Below are positions 16,702 through 24,191 of a DNA stretch of 64,000 nt, in pieces. The stretch's first letter is position 1; every line of letters starts with the position of its first letter. The position numbers and the translations under genes were made by a program. Source of the stretch: an uncultured Collinsella sp. Its GTDB lineage: Bacteria; Actinomycetota; Coriobacteriia; Coriobacteriales; Coriobacteriaceae. The DNA lies in the NCBI GenBank assembly GCA_902472315.1, contig CABRNM010000005.1, positions 33,507 to 97,506 on the forward strand, given 5' to 3'. The notes under the pieces were generated by a model. It saw only the letters and a list, made by a program, of their open reading frames with translations, had not been told where the DNA came from and ran no database searches.

Positions 16702-16710
16702 CGGAATTGG

Positions 16711-16738
16711 AAACGGTCCTCGAAAGGGGACCGTTTTT
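16711..16738 (+). terminator. Terminator of tRNA-Val
   Basis: AAACGGTCC and GGACCGTTT form a perfect 9-bp stem followed by TTTTTG, 10 bp past the CCA end. Confidence 0.8.
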
Positions 16739-16896
16739 GTTTGGGCCCATCGCAGAGGGATTCGAACCCGCAAGGGTGCGGAGCTGAGGAAACGCGAAGC
16801 GTTTTCCAGCGCAGCACGCGAGGGCCGTAGGCCCGAAGCGGATGCGGGCGGCGCCAGCCGCACGCGACATCCCTCATCGCCCACCACTGAATTGTT

Positions 16897-16926
16897 AGGC
16901 TCCCAGCAATGGGAGCCTTTCTTTTC
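16897..16926 (+). terminator. Second terminator in the tRNA-Val duplication
   Basis: AGGCTCCC and GGGAGCCT form a perfect 8-bp stem followed by TTCTTTTC. It occupies the same place as the first terminator in the repeat unit but shares no sequence with it. Confidence 0.7.
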
Positions 16927-16979
16927 TGGGCCCATCGCAGAGGGATTCGAACCCGCCAGCACATCTATCGCAAAGGCCG

Positions 16980-17196
16980 TGGTCAAAAAATGGCAAAAAT
17001 GAGTACTGCTGCTTTGTTTGCAACATATAAAAAGATAGTATTTGCTTAGGTTACACAACATATGTCCATTATAAGGACTAACAGTCAGATCAAAATCGTG
17101 TATTCATCGCCATTTCGACTTGCCATCTGGCCTTATTAGTCCAAAATTGCTGCTACCAAATCGGTAACAGTACTCATATTTGATGTTTTTTGACCA
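16980..17196. repeat. AT-rich 217-bp element with 29-bp imperfect inverted ends
   Basis: TGGTCAAAAAATGGCAAAAA followed by TGAGTACTG (16980-17008) is repeated inverted at 17168-17196, differing mainly in five central bases. The interior has no open reading frame of note. It includes ACACAACATATGTCCA, which recurs near 53678-53693, and a small GTCC...GGAC hairpin at 17064-17078. Base composition is far more AT-rich than the neighbours. Beyond it, TGCCTTAG/CTAAGGCA (17208-17228) is another hairpin before argD. It could be a MITE-like element or a structured RNA. Confidence 0.5.
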
Positions 17197-17312
17197 GCAG
17201 GTCTCCCTGCCTTAGCAAATCTAAGGCAAAACGGGCTCCAGACCGCTGAATCATGCCGCATAGGGCACGTCCGCAGTCCGGAACTCGGTCCAAATTGAGT
17301 TATTGCGCCGCG

Positions 17313-18596
17313 TTAGCCCAAAACACCCGACAGGATCTCGATCAGACTGTCCACGTCGGCTTCCTCGCAGACGAGTGGCGGCAGGAAACGCAGCGTATGC
17401 GCACCCGTAGCGTTGATCACGGCACCGGCGGCCAGCGCGCGGGCAACAACATCATGCGCGTCGCCCGCGGCATCATCCAAATCACAGCCGAGCATCAAGC
17501 CGCGGCCACGTACCTCGGTCACGTGCGGCAGCTTGGCGAGCTTTGCCTCCATATAGGCACCCACCTTGGCAGCATGGTCGGCATAATCGCCGCGCACGAG
17601 CGCGGAGAGCGTCGCGGCACACGCCGCGATGGCCAAGCAGCTACCGCCAAAGGTCGAGCCGTGGTCGCCCGGCTTAAACACGTCGGCAATCTCCTTCTTT
17701 GCCACAACGGCACCCATGGGCACGCCATCGGCAATGCCCTTGGCAAGGCTCATGATGTCGGGCTCCACGCCATAGGTTTGGAATGCAAACGGCTTGCCGG
17801 AGCGGAAGATGCCGCACTGGACCTCGTCGGCGATAAGCACGGCGCCCACTTCGTGTGCCAGGTCGCGCGCTGCCGCCATAAACTCCTCGGTCATGGGGTG
17901 CACGCCACTCTCACCCTGGATCGGCTCGAGCATCACGGCACAAATCTCGCTCCCCAGCTGCTTAAAGATCGCACGCAGTTCATCGACATCGTTGGGCGTG
18001 CAGGCCACAAAGCCACCCGGCAGTGGGCGGAAGCTGTCCTGCAGCCAATCCTGCATGGTGGCGGCAATGGTCTCGAGCGTACGGCCGTGGAACCCGCCGC
18101 GCATGCACACGATAGTGTTGCCGCCATTACCGGCACGCTTGGCGTACAGGCGCGCAAGCTTCATCGAGCCCTCGTTGGCCTCGGCGCCGGAGTTGGCAAA
18201 GAACGTCTCCCACACCTGCTCGCCCGCAGCCGGGGCACCAAGAGCAGCTGCCGTGGTCTCATCGCCGGCGGCAATAGCATCGGCAAGCACGCGCGCACCA
18301 TCTACGTCGTCGTTAGCAAGCTTGGACAGCAGCGCCGCGACCTGTCCGCGCTGCTCAATGTAGAAGTAATTAGAGACATGCATGAGCTTTTTGGTCTGCG
18401 CCTCGAGCGCCGAGAGCACAGCCAGGTTGCCATGACCTAGGCTGCACACGCCGATGCCGGCAAGAAAGTCGAGGTACTCACGGCCATCGTCGCCGGTGAG
18501 CTTCATGCCGTGACCCTCGACAAACTCGACCGGAGAGCGGCCAAAGGTATGCATAACGTAATGGGATTCAAGCGATTGCTGAGCTGCAAGTGACAT
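17313..18596 (-). CDS. argD: Acetylornithine aminotransferase
   Basis: This PLP enzyme (427 residues) transaminates N-acetylglutamate semialdehyde in arginine synthesis. The class III signatures are visible: FFANSGAEANEGSMKLAR (about 130-147), GGFHGRT, EPIQGESGVHPM, and LIADEVQCGIFRSG with the PLP-binding lysine in DIMSLAKGIADG. It is last in the argC-argJ-argB-argD transcript. About 26 extra residues near position 105-130 (VLADAIAAGDETTAAALG) form an insertion not typical of E. coli ArgD. Confidence 0.93.
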   Translation of the reverse strand: MSLAAQQSLESHYVMHTFGRSPVEFVEGHGMKLTGDDGREYLDFLAGIGVCSLGHGNLAVLSALEAQTKKLMHVSNYFYIEQRGQVAALLSKLANDDVDGARVLADAIAAGDETTAAALGAPAAGEQVWETFFANSGAEANEGSMKLARLYAKRAGNGGNTIVCMRGGFHGRTLETIAATMQDWLQDSFRPLPGGFVACTPNDVDELRAIFKQLGSEICAVMLEPIQGESGVHPMTEEFMAAARDLAHEVGAVLIADEVQCGIFRSGKPFAFQTYGVEPDIMSLAKGIADGVPMGAVVAKKEIADVFKPGDHGSTFGGSCLAIAACAATLSALVRGDYADHAAKVGAYMEAKLAKLPHVTEVRGRGLMLGCDLDDAAGDAHDVVARALAAGAVINATGAHTLRFLPPLVCEEADVDSLIEILSGVLG

Positions 18597-18665
18597 GGGA
18601 TGCCTTTCGTTGGGCGCCAGACGGCGCGGGGCTATGGGTGCAGGAATGGGGCGGCCGCGGGTCAG

Positions 18666-19646
18666 CTAGACCGTCTGAAGCTTCTCGACCTCGTCAAGGT
18701 TCTCGGTCAGACGCGCAGCAAACGTCGAAAGCGGATGCGGATGCGTATCGAACTCGTAAGCCGTCTCGGTGGAATGGATCACGGTGCCGACGCCGGCATC
18801 GGTCAGCAGCTCCAGGAGCAGCGAATGCGGCGTAGTACCGTTAATGATGTGGGCACGAAATACGCCGCCGGTAAGCGCATCGACGGCCGCACGCAGCTTG
18901 GGAATCATGCCCTTATCGACCTCGCCGCCGTAGAGCATTTCGTTAACCTCGTCGAGCGTTAGGTTGGAGATAAGCGAGTCCTTGTCGCTAAAGTCCTTGT
19001 ACAGGCCATCGACATCGGTCAAAAAGATCGCCTTATGCGCGTGGAGCGCCGCGGCAACGGCACCGGCGGCGGTGTCGGCGTTGATGTTGAAGAAACCGCC
19101 GTCCTCCCCCGCCGCGACGGTAGCGATGACGGGGATGTACTCGCTATCGAGTAAGCGCTCGATATAGTCGGTGTTGACGTGCGTCACTTTGCCCACGCGA
19201 CCGAGCTCGGGGTCGAGCGGCTCGGCGATGAGCGTGCCGGCATCACTGCCCGACACGCCCACGGCCAGGTTGCCGTGGTGGTTGATGGCAGCAACCAGCT
19301 CTTGGTTGACCTTGCCGCCCAGCACCTCGCGCACGATATCCATAGTCGCCGACGTGGTCACGCGCTGGCCGTTCTTAAACTCGACGGGGATGTCGTAGTG
19401 GCTGAGTGCCTCGTTGATGGCCTTGCCGCCGCCGTGCACGATAACGGGGCGCATACCGATGATCTTGAGCAAAACGATGTCGCTCATCACGTCGCGGCGC
19501 AGCTGCTCATCAACCATGGCGGCTCCGCCATATTTGATAACAACCGTCTTGCCGGTCAGGTTCTTAATCCACGGCAGCGCTTCGAACAGCAGCTGCGCGG
19601 TTGCTTCGTTGGATTCGCTCGAACGACAATCGCGTGCGAATTTCAT
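18666..19646 (-). CDS. argB: Acetylglutamate kinase
   Basis: This 326-residue kinase phosphorylates N-acetylglutamate, usually the arginine-feedback step. It has GKTVVIKYGGAAM (about residues 31-43), PVIVHGGGKAIN and GGFFNINADTAAGAVAAAL. The start at 19646 (MKFARDC) is chosen for the GAGG site 6 nt upstream; a longer open frame would add 26 residues without such a site. The N-terminal helix before the kinase core is the kind that builds arginine-sensitive hexamers, so feedback inhibition is likely. The C-terminal tail after ETAYEF is about 25 residues longer than usual. Confidence 0.94.
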   Translation of the reverse strand: MKFARDCRSSESNEATAQLLFEALPWIKNLTGKTVVIKYGGAAMVDEQLRRDVMSDIVLLKIIGMRPVIVHGGGKAINEALSHYDIPVEFKNGQRVTTSATMDIVREVLGGKVNQELVAAINHHGNLAVGVSGSDAGTLIAEPLDPELGRVGKVTHVNTDYIERLLDSEYIPVIATVAAGEDGGFFNINADTAAGAVAAALHAHKAIFLTDVDGLYKDFSDKDSLISNLTLDEVNEMLYGGEVDKGMIPKLRAAVDALTGGVFRAHIINGTTPHSLLLELLTDAGVGTVIHSTETAYEFDTHPHPLSTFAARLTENLDEVEKLQTV

Positions 19647-19727
19647 AATCTGCCTCGTCTTTCGTGTTGCTATCACGCCGTGCCTCGTTGCCCGCAATCG
19701 CGGAGGAACGCACGGCGCATCCAAAAT

Positions 19728-20996
19728 CTAGGAACGGTAGTCGCCGTTAATGGAGATGTACTCGTGCGTGAGGTCGCAGGTCCACACGGTCGCTGCCGCG
19801 TCGCCTGCGCCCAGGTCGGCCGAGATCACGATCTCGGGCGTCTCAAAACGTCGCAGAGCCTCGTCCTCGTCAAAGGGAACGGTCAGACCGTCGCGGCAGA
19901 CGGGCATGCCCATCATGTCGATGGAAACGTCTTCCTGATTAAACTTCACGCCGCACTTGCCAAGCGCCATGGCAACGCGGCCCCAGTTGCAGTCGTGGCC
20001 AGCGATGCAGGTCTTGACGAGCGGCGAGTTGGCGACGGCACGGGCGGCGATATCGGCTTCCTCGTCGTTGGCGGCGCCGGTAACGTTAACCGTCACGAGC
20101 TTTGACGCACCCTCGCCATCGGCCGCGATGTTGCGCGCCAGGCTCTCGCACACCTCGTGCACGGCAAATGCCAACTCGTCAAAGGCATCGGAGCCCTCGA
20201 CGATAGGTTCGGCATCTGCGGCAGCGGCGCCGGAGGCAAGCATGATGCAGGTGTCGTTGGTCGAGGTGTCGGAATCGACCGTTACCTTGTTAAAGGTCTG
20301 CTTGACGGTCGAGAGCAGCAGGGCATGAAGTGCCGCAGGCTCGACGGGGGCATCGGTAGTAATGACCGCGATCATGGTGGCCATATTGGGCATGATCATG
20401 CCCGAGCCCTTGCACATGCCACCCACCGTATAGACATTGCCTGCATGACCCGCAGCCTCGCTGACATAGGACACGGCGTACTCCTTGGAGTGCGTGTCAG
20501 TCGTCATGATGGCGCGAGCGGCATCGGCGCCACCGTGGGCGGAGAGCGCCTCGTAGGCAGCAGGAATGGCGGTCTCAAACGTGTCGATCGGCAGAATCTG
20601 GCCAATCACGCCCGTGGAGGCAACCAGAATCTGCTGGGGCTCGCAGCCGATGACCTGCGATGCGATGCTGCACGTCTCGCGCGCGCATGCAAGGCCGGTC
20701 TCACCCGTGGCGGCGTTGGCATTGCCAGAGTTGACCGAAACGCCGGCGATGATACCGTAACCCTTGTCCGCACCGCCCAGGTTGGCACGGCTCACCTGCA
20801 CGGGCGCCGCGCAAAAGCGATTGGTAGTAAACACGCCGGCACCGGGACAGGGCTTATCGGGCACGACGAGCGCGTAATCCAGACGCTCGGGATTCTTCCG
20901 AAATCCCGCATGGATGCCTGCGGCCTTAAAGCCGGCCGCTGCCGTAACGCCACCCTCGACGGCGCGAATCTTGATATCAAACAGCTCGGTATTCAT
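19728..20996 (-). CDS. argJ: Bifunctional glutamate N-acetyltransferase/N-acetylglutamate synthase
   Basis: ArgJ recycles the acetyl group from acetylornithine to glutamate. This 422-residue proenzyme has the self-cleavage site in NMATMIAVITTDA (threonine about residue 201 becomes the nucleophile of the beta chain). It also has GVTAAAGFKAAGI at the N-terminus, NKVTVDSDTSTNDT and GHDCNWGRVAMALG. It lies between argC and argB, so the pathway is the cyclic version and the operon needs no separate argA. The start follows AAGGAG at a long spacing (about 11 nt). Confidence 0.95.
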   Translation of the reverse strand: MNTELFDIKIRAVEGGVTAAAGFKAAGIHAGFRKNPERLDYALVVPDKPCPGAGVFTTNRFCAAPVQVSRANLGGADKGYGIIAGVSVNSGNANAATGETGLACARETCSIASQVIGCEPQQILVASTGVIGQILPIDTFETAIPAAYEALSAHGGADAARAIMTTDTHSKEYAVSYVSEAAGHAGNVYTVGGMCKGSGMIMPNMATMIAVITTDAPVEPAALHALLLSTVKQTFNKVTVDSDTSTNDTCIMLASGAAAADAEPIVEGSDAFDELAFAVHEVCESLARNIAADGEGASKLVTVNVTGAANDEEADIAARAVANSPLVKTCIAGHDCNWGRVAMALGKCGVKFNQEDVSIDMMGMPVCRDGLTVPFDEDEALRRFETPEIVISADLGAGDAAATVWTCDLTHEYISINGDYRS

Positions 20997-21130
20997 CGTC
21001 TTTATGACTCCTTATGTCAAACAAAAAACGGACATCGGTTGGTGCGCCATGCCAGTCGTGATCATGAGACCAGCTTAAGAGTGGCGCCCCACTCGATGCC
21101 CGACTACCAAATCGTTAACAATCGAATGTG

Positions 21131-22201
21131 CTACACCGGGCACGCCACTGTGGGCAAGCCTCGTCGCTCGTCAAAGCCAAAGACGATATTGGCGCACTGG
21201 ACTGCTTGGCCCGCAGCGCCCTTGCACAGATTGTCGATGGCGCCCGTCGCCACCAGCACGCCCGCGCGCTTGTTGAGCGCGAGGCCAATCTGGGCGGCGT
21301 TGGTTCCGACGACCGAAGCCGTCTTGGGCTGCTGGCCGGCGTCGAGCACACGCACAAAGGTGCGTCCAGCGTAGAACTGCTTGTAATAGTCGACAACGTC
21401 CTCAAGGGTCAAGGTATCGATAGCCTGCGGCGTAAGCGGCATCGTCACCGTGGAGAGCAGGCCGCGCTTGAGCGGTGCCAGATGCGGGGTAAAGACGACG
21501 CGATCGGTTAAGCCAAGGATTTGCTCAATCTCGGGCGTATGACGATGTTTACCCACGCCATAGGCTTCCAGGTTCTCGTCCGCGCTGCAAAAGTGGGTGC
21601 GGGCGTTGCAGGACTTGCCGGCACCCGTCACACCGCTGATGGCATCGACGATCACAGGGCCACTCTGGGCAACCCAGCCGGCACGCTCGGCAGGAGCGGC
21701 AGCAAGGCTCGTTGCGGTGGGATAGCAGCCGGCGCAGGCGACCAGCACGGGCCTGCCAGCGGCATGGCTGGAAGCAGCGGTCTCCAAGTCCTGGCAGAAC
21801 AGCTCGGGCAGGCCAAAAGCGCGGGTCTTGAGCAGCTCAGGGCTCGTGTGCTCGGCGGCATACCATGCCTCAAAGACGGACGCGTCGCTCAGACGGTAAT
21901 CGGCAGACAAATCGAAGCAGGAAACGCCTGCGGCAAGGAGCGCGGGCACCTGTGCCATGGCAGCCGTGTGCGGCACGGCAAGAAAAACCGCATCGCAGCT
22001 CTTGAGCTCGGGGGCGTCGTGCGTGGTGAAAACCAGATCGCTCACGCCAGCAAAGCTCGGATACACCGCGGACAGCGGCTGGCCGGCATCGGCGTTGGAC
22101 GTAATGGCAACAAGTTCAAACTCGGGATGGCCGAGCACGAGGCGAATGAGCTCGGCTCCGGCATATCCAGCCGCGCCGACGATTCCAACCTTCAAAGACA
22201 T
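21131..22201 (-). CDS. argC: N-acetyl-gamma-glutamyl-phosphate reductase
   Basis: This NADPH-dependent reductase (356 residues) makes N-acetylglutamate semialdehyde. The Rossmann motif VGIVGAAGYAGAELIRL is at the N-terminus. The catalytic cysteine is in VLVACAGCYPTATSLAAAP (about 155), and the HRHTPEIEQILG segment is typical. It is the first gene of the arg operon, with AAGGAG 6 nt before ATG. Possible ArgR half-sites lie 87-121 bp upstream. About 134 bp separate it from argJ. Confidence 0.95.
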   Translation of the reverse strand: MSLKVGIVGAAGYAGAELIRLVLGHPEFELVAITSNADAGQPLSAVYPSFAGVSDLVFTTHDAPELKSCDAVFLAVPHTAAMAQVPALLAAGVSCFDLSADYRLSDASVFEAWYAAEHTSPELLKTRAFGLPELFCQDLETAASSHAAGRPVLVACAGCYPTATSLAAAPAERAGWVAQSGPVIVDAISGVTGAGKSCNARTHFCSADENLEAYGVGKHRHTPEIEQILGLTDRVVFTPHLAPLKRGLLSTVTMPLTPQAIDTLTLEDVVDYYKQFYAGRTFVRVLDAGQQPKTASVVGTNAAQIGLALNKRAGVLVATGAIDNLCKGAAGQAVQCANIVFGFDERRGLPTVACPV

Positions 22202-22287
22202 ATCAGACTCCTTGTCTGCGATTTATGCACCGATGCGCATTTCGCAGCGGTCGTTATGAAGTAAGTTGAAACTTTAGCACCAAAAGA

Positions 22288-22322
22288 TGCATGAACACGT
22301 AAATGGCTTGCATATTCATGCA
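22288..22322. promoter_or_regulatory. Candidate ArgR operator upstream of argC
   Basis: TGCATGAA (22288-22295) and TTCATGCA (22315-22322) are perfect inverted half-sites, and TTGCATATTCATGCA forms a second overlapping symmetric site. ArgR boxes consist of paired TGCATNN/TTCA-type half-sites. The place, 87 bp before argC, fits. The assignment is by resemblance only. Confidence 0.4.
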
Positions 22323-22367
22323 TTGAAACATTCCCGACACATTCGCTTGAAGGAATTGACAAATGGA

Positions 22368-22421
22368 GCGGGCCCCGTATTGACCGGCGCTCCTAACGGC
22401 GCCGGGCAATACGGGGCCCGC
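22368..22421. terminator. Near-perfect 54-bp hairpin between the PNPOx gene and argC promoter
   Basis: The outer arms of 15 bp (GCGGGCCCCGTATTG and CAATACGGGGCCCGC) pair perfectly. After one mismatch, CCGGCGC and GCGCCGG continue the stem to an 8-nt loop. It likely ends the operon running from ribU to the flavoprotein genes, though the T-run on the minus strand is weak (ATTTG). Confidence 0.45.
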
Positions 22422-22458
22422 CCATGCGAAAACCAAGTTGTTAGGATGCGCCAGCTGG

Positions 22459-22869
22459 CTAGAGCTCGACCGGCACCCATTCGTCGTGATTGCAGATAAA
22501 AGCCTCGGGATCCTCGACGCTAAAGAAGACGAGCGTGGGGTCGTTAGGCCCCTCATAGTGCTCGCCCAGGCGCTCTAGATGCTTCCACCCGGCTTCGCGC
22601 ATTTCGTCTAAAGCCCGGTCATCCAAGCCGGCACGCCCGCGCAAGATGAGCCAGCCATGGCCCGGCCACCAACTCGTGGCCTCAAAGCGCTGATTCTGCA
22701 GCAGCTCCTGCCACACATCTTTGGTGCGCGCCGTTACAAACCACAGCTTGCCGTCCTGAATCTGTGCAAACGAGAACGGACGCACATGTGGCTGTCCGTC
22801 CACGCTCGTCGCCAGATACCACGCCGGCACCGACGTCAGATACTCCAAAACCGTATTCAATCCGTCCAC
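22459..22869 (-). CDS. Pyridoxamine 5'-phosphate oxidase-fold flavoprotein (paralogue 1)
   Basis: This 136-residue protein is a single split-barrel FMN-binding domain. Typical landmarks are SVPAWYLATSVDGQPHVRPF (residues 13-32), then KLWFVTARTKDVW and GWLILRGRAGL. The start is GTG, with GGAGG upstream. It is 44 bp past its tandem paralogue, with which it shares about the same length and layout. Small members of this family bind FMN or F420, or act as oxidoreductases of unknown substrate. Its place beside a riboflavin importer fits an FMN need, but a direct link is inference. Confidence 0.75.
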   Translation of the reverse strand: MDGLNTVLEYLTSVPAWYLATSVDGQPHVRPFSFAQIQDGKLWFVTARTKDVWQELLQNQRFEATSWWPGHGWLILRGRAGLDDRALDEMREAGWKHLERLGEHYEGPNDPTLVFFSVEDPEAFICNHDEWVPVEL

Positions 22870-22913
22870 GTTTCCTCCTGTACTAGTTAGTTTGGGAACC
22901 TGGTTTGTGCGAG

Positions 22914-23360
22914 CTAGAGCTCCAGGCGCTCCTCGCTGCCGTCGATATCACAGAAGCGCGCGGCAATATTGCGGACCGAAAAGAAAGCAAGGCGGCCGTC
23001 GTTGGCACTCTCGTGTTCCTCGCCAATGCCCACCATGTGCTTAAAACCCGCTTGACGCACCTTGTCGCTCGCAGCTGCGTCGTCCTCAAGTGCGGCTTCG
23101 CCGGTCAATACGATCCAACATTCCCCCGGCTTCCAGCCCGATACCTCAAACTTGGGATTCGCACTCAGCTCCGCCCACACGTCCTTGTCGCGCGACGTGC
23201 AAAACCACAACTTACCGTCATCGACCATGGCAAACGAAAACGGCCTCACGCGAGGCTGATGCCCGTCGGCCACATCGGTCGTGGCCAGATACCACGCCGG
23301 AATGCGCCTGAGATATGAACAGACGCGCTCAAGCTGAGCCGTGCGGTCGTTGTCGGTCAT
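22914..23360 (-). CDS. Pyridoxamine 5'-phosphate oxidase-fold flavoprotein (paralogue 2)
   Basis: This 148-residue split-barrel protein has RIPAWYLATTDVADGHQPRV (residues 19-38), VDDGKLWFCTSRDKDVWAEL and ECWIVLTGEAAL in the same order as the next gene, so the pair arose by tandem duplication. AAAGGGG precedes ATG. It lies 30 bp past ecfT. The pair may belong to the riboflavin-transporter transcript and so be repressed by FMN through the riboswitch. The function is unknown. Confidence 0.75.
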   Translation of the reverse strand: MTDNDRTAQLERVCSYLRRIPAWYLATTDVADGHQPRVRPFSFAMVDDGKLWFCTSRDKDVWAELSANPKFEVSGWKPGECWIVLTGEAALEDDAAASDKVRQAGFKHMVGIGEEHESANDGRLAFFSVRNIAARFCDIDGSEERLEL

Positions 23361-23390
23361 AGGGACCCCTTTCTTGCGCTCGAATCGCGC

Positions 23391-24191
23391 CTAAACAAGT
23401 TGAAGATTGATGACGATGACGCAGATGAGCAGCAACGCCGTCACCATCGCCGCCAAAGCATCGCCACGGCCAAATGCAAGCGCATGCAGACGTGTGCGGC
23501 CCTGCTCGCCATGATAGCAACGGGCATCCATGGCGGCAGACAGCGTCTCGGCATGGCGGAACACGCCCGTGAACAGCGGAATCGCCACACTGCCGAGCAT
23601 ACGCACGCCGCCGAGCGGGCCTCCTGTCACGCGCGCACCGCGGCTCGCCTGCGCGTCCGCCGTCTGCTTCATCTCGGTGGCAAACTGCGGCATAAAGCGC
23701 AGCGCGATACCCATAATCATGCCGAGCTCGTGCGCAGGAAGTCCTACACGCGCAAACGGCGCGAGCAGTCGCTCAAAGCCCGCGGTGAGGTCGAGCGTCG
23801 GCGTGGTGAGCGTAATGGCGCTCATGCCGGCCATCATCAAGGTCAGGCGGCACGTCATAAAGGCGGCGGAATGCAGCGAGCCCTCGCTTATCTGCAAAAA
23901 GCCGAGCTGCCACAGAATGCGCCCGCTCTGGTCGGTAAACAAGTTGAGCACCGCGACCACGACGACGATTGCCAGCAGCGGCGCCATCGACGACAGAACG
24001 CGACGAACCGGCACCCGAGACACGGCATAGATCAGCACGACGAAAATTGCGACAGGGGCCAGTCCGCGGAAGCTGCTGACTGTGAGCGTCGTGATCAGAA
24101 ACACAAAGCCCAAGAGCAACTTAGTTCGCGGGTCTAGGCGGTGGAACGCACTATCGCCGGGATAGTAGCTGCCAAACGAAAACGCCTCCAT
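23391..24191 (-). CDS. ecfT: ECF transporter transmembrane subunit EcfT
   Basis: This 266-residue CbiQ-family membrane subunit couples ATP hydrolysis to the substrate-binding S component. It has about five to six hydrophobic segments and the cytoplasmic coupling motifs: ADAQASRGAR (about 185-194, the Ala-Arg-Gly box) and AMDARCYHGEQGRTRLH (about 225-241). The N-terminus FGSYYPGDSAFHRLDPRTKL is typical. Its ATG overlaps the TGA of the ATPase gene by one base, so translation is coupled. Confidence 0.92.
   Translation of the reverse strand: MEAFSFGSYYPGDSAFHRLDPRTKLLLGFVFLITTLTVSSFRGLAPVAIFVVLIYAVSRVPVRRVLSSMAPLLAIVVVVAVLNLFTDQSGRILWQLGFLQISEGSLHSAAFMTCRLTLMMAGMSAITLTTPTLDLTAGFERLLAPFARVGLPAHELGMIMGIALRFMPQFATEMKQTADAQASRGARVTGGPLGGVRMLGSVAIPLFTGVFRHAETLSAAMDARCYHGEQGRTRLHALAFGRGDALAAMVTALLLICVIVINLQLV

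Larger units (their letters stand above)
16684..16956 (+). repeat. 185-bp tandem duplication starting in the tRNA-Val 3' end
   Basis: ATCCCTCATCGCCCACCAC then GAATTG (first copy from 16684) recurs from 16869. TGGGCCCATCGCAGAGGGAT and the next bases (from 16742) recur from 16927. Both pairs are exactly 185 bp apart. Between the two conserved blocks each copy holds a perfect terminator hairpin of unrelated sequence. The second block, read on the minus strand, contains GGGTTCGAATCCCTC like a tRNA T-arm. The spacer 16772-16868 is GC-rich with several short hairpins. No gene is visible. Confidence 0.75.

Noticed and set aside
16741..16772. Minus-strand tRNA-like T-arm suggesting a second tRNA gene
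   Set aside because: Only the T-loop region matches. No acceptor, D-arm or anticodon arm can be folded, and the block is part of a tandem repeat.
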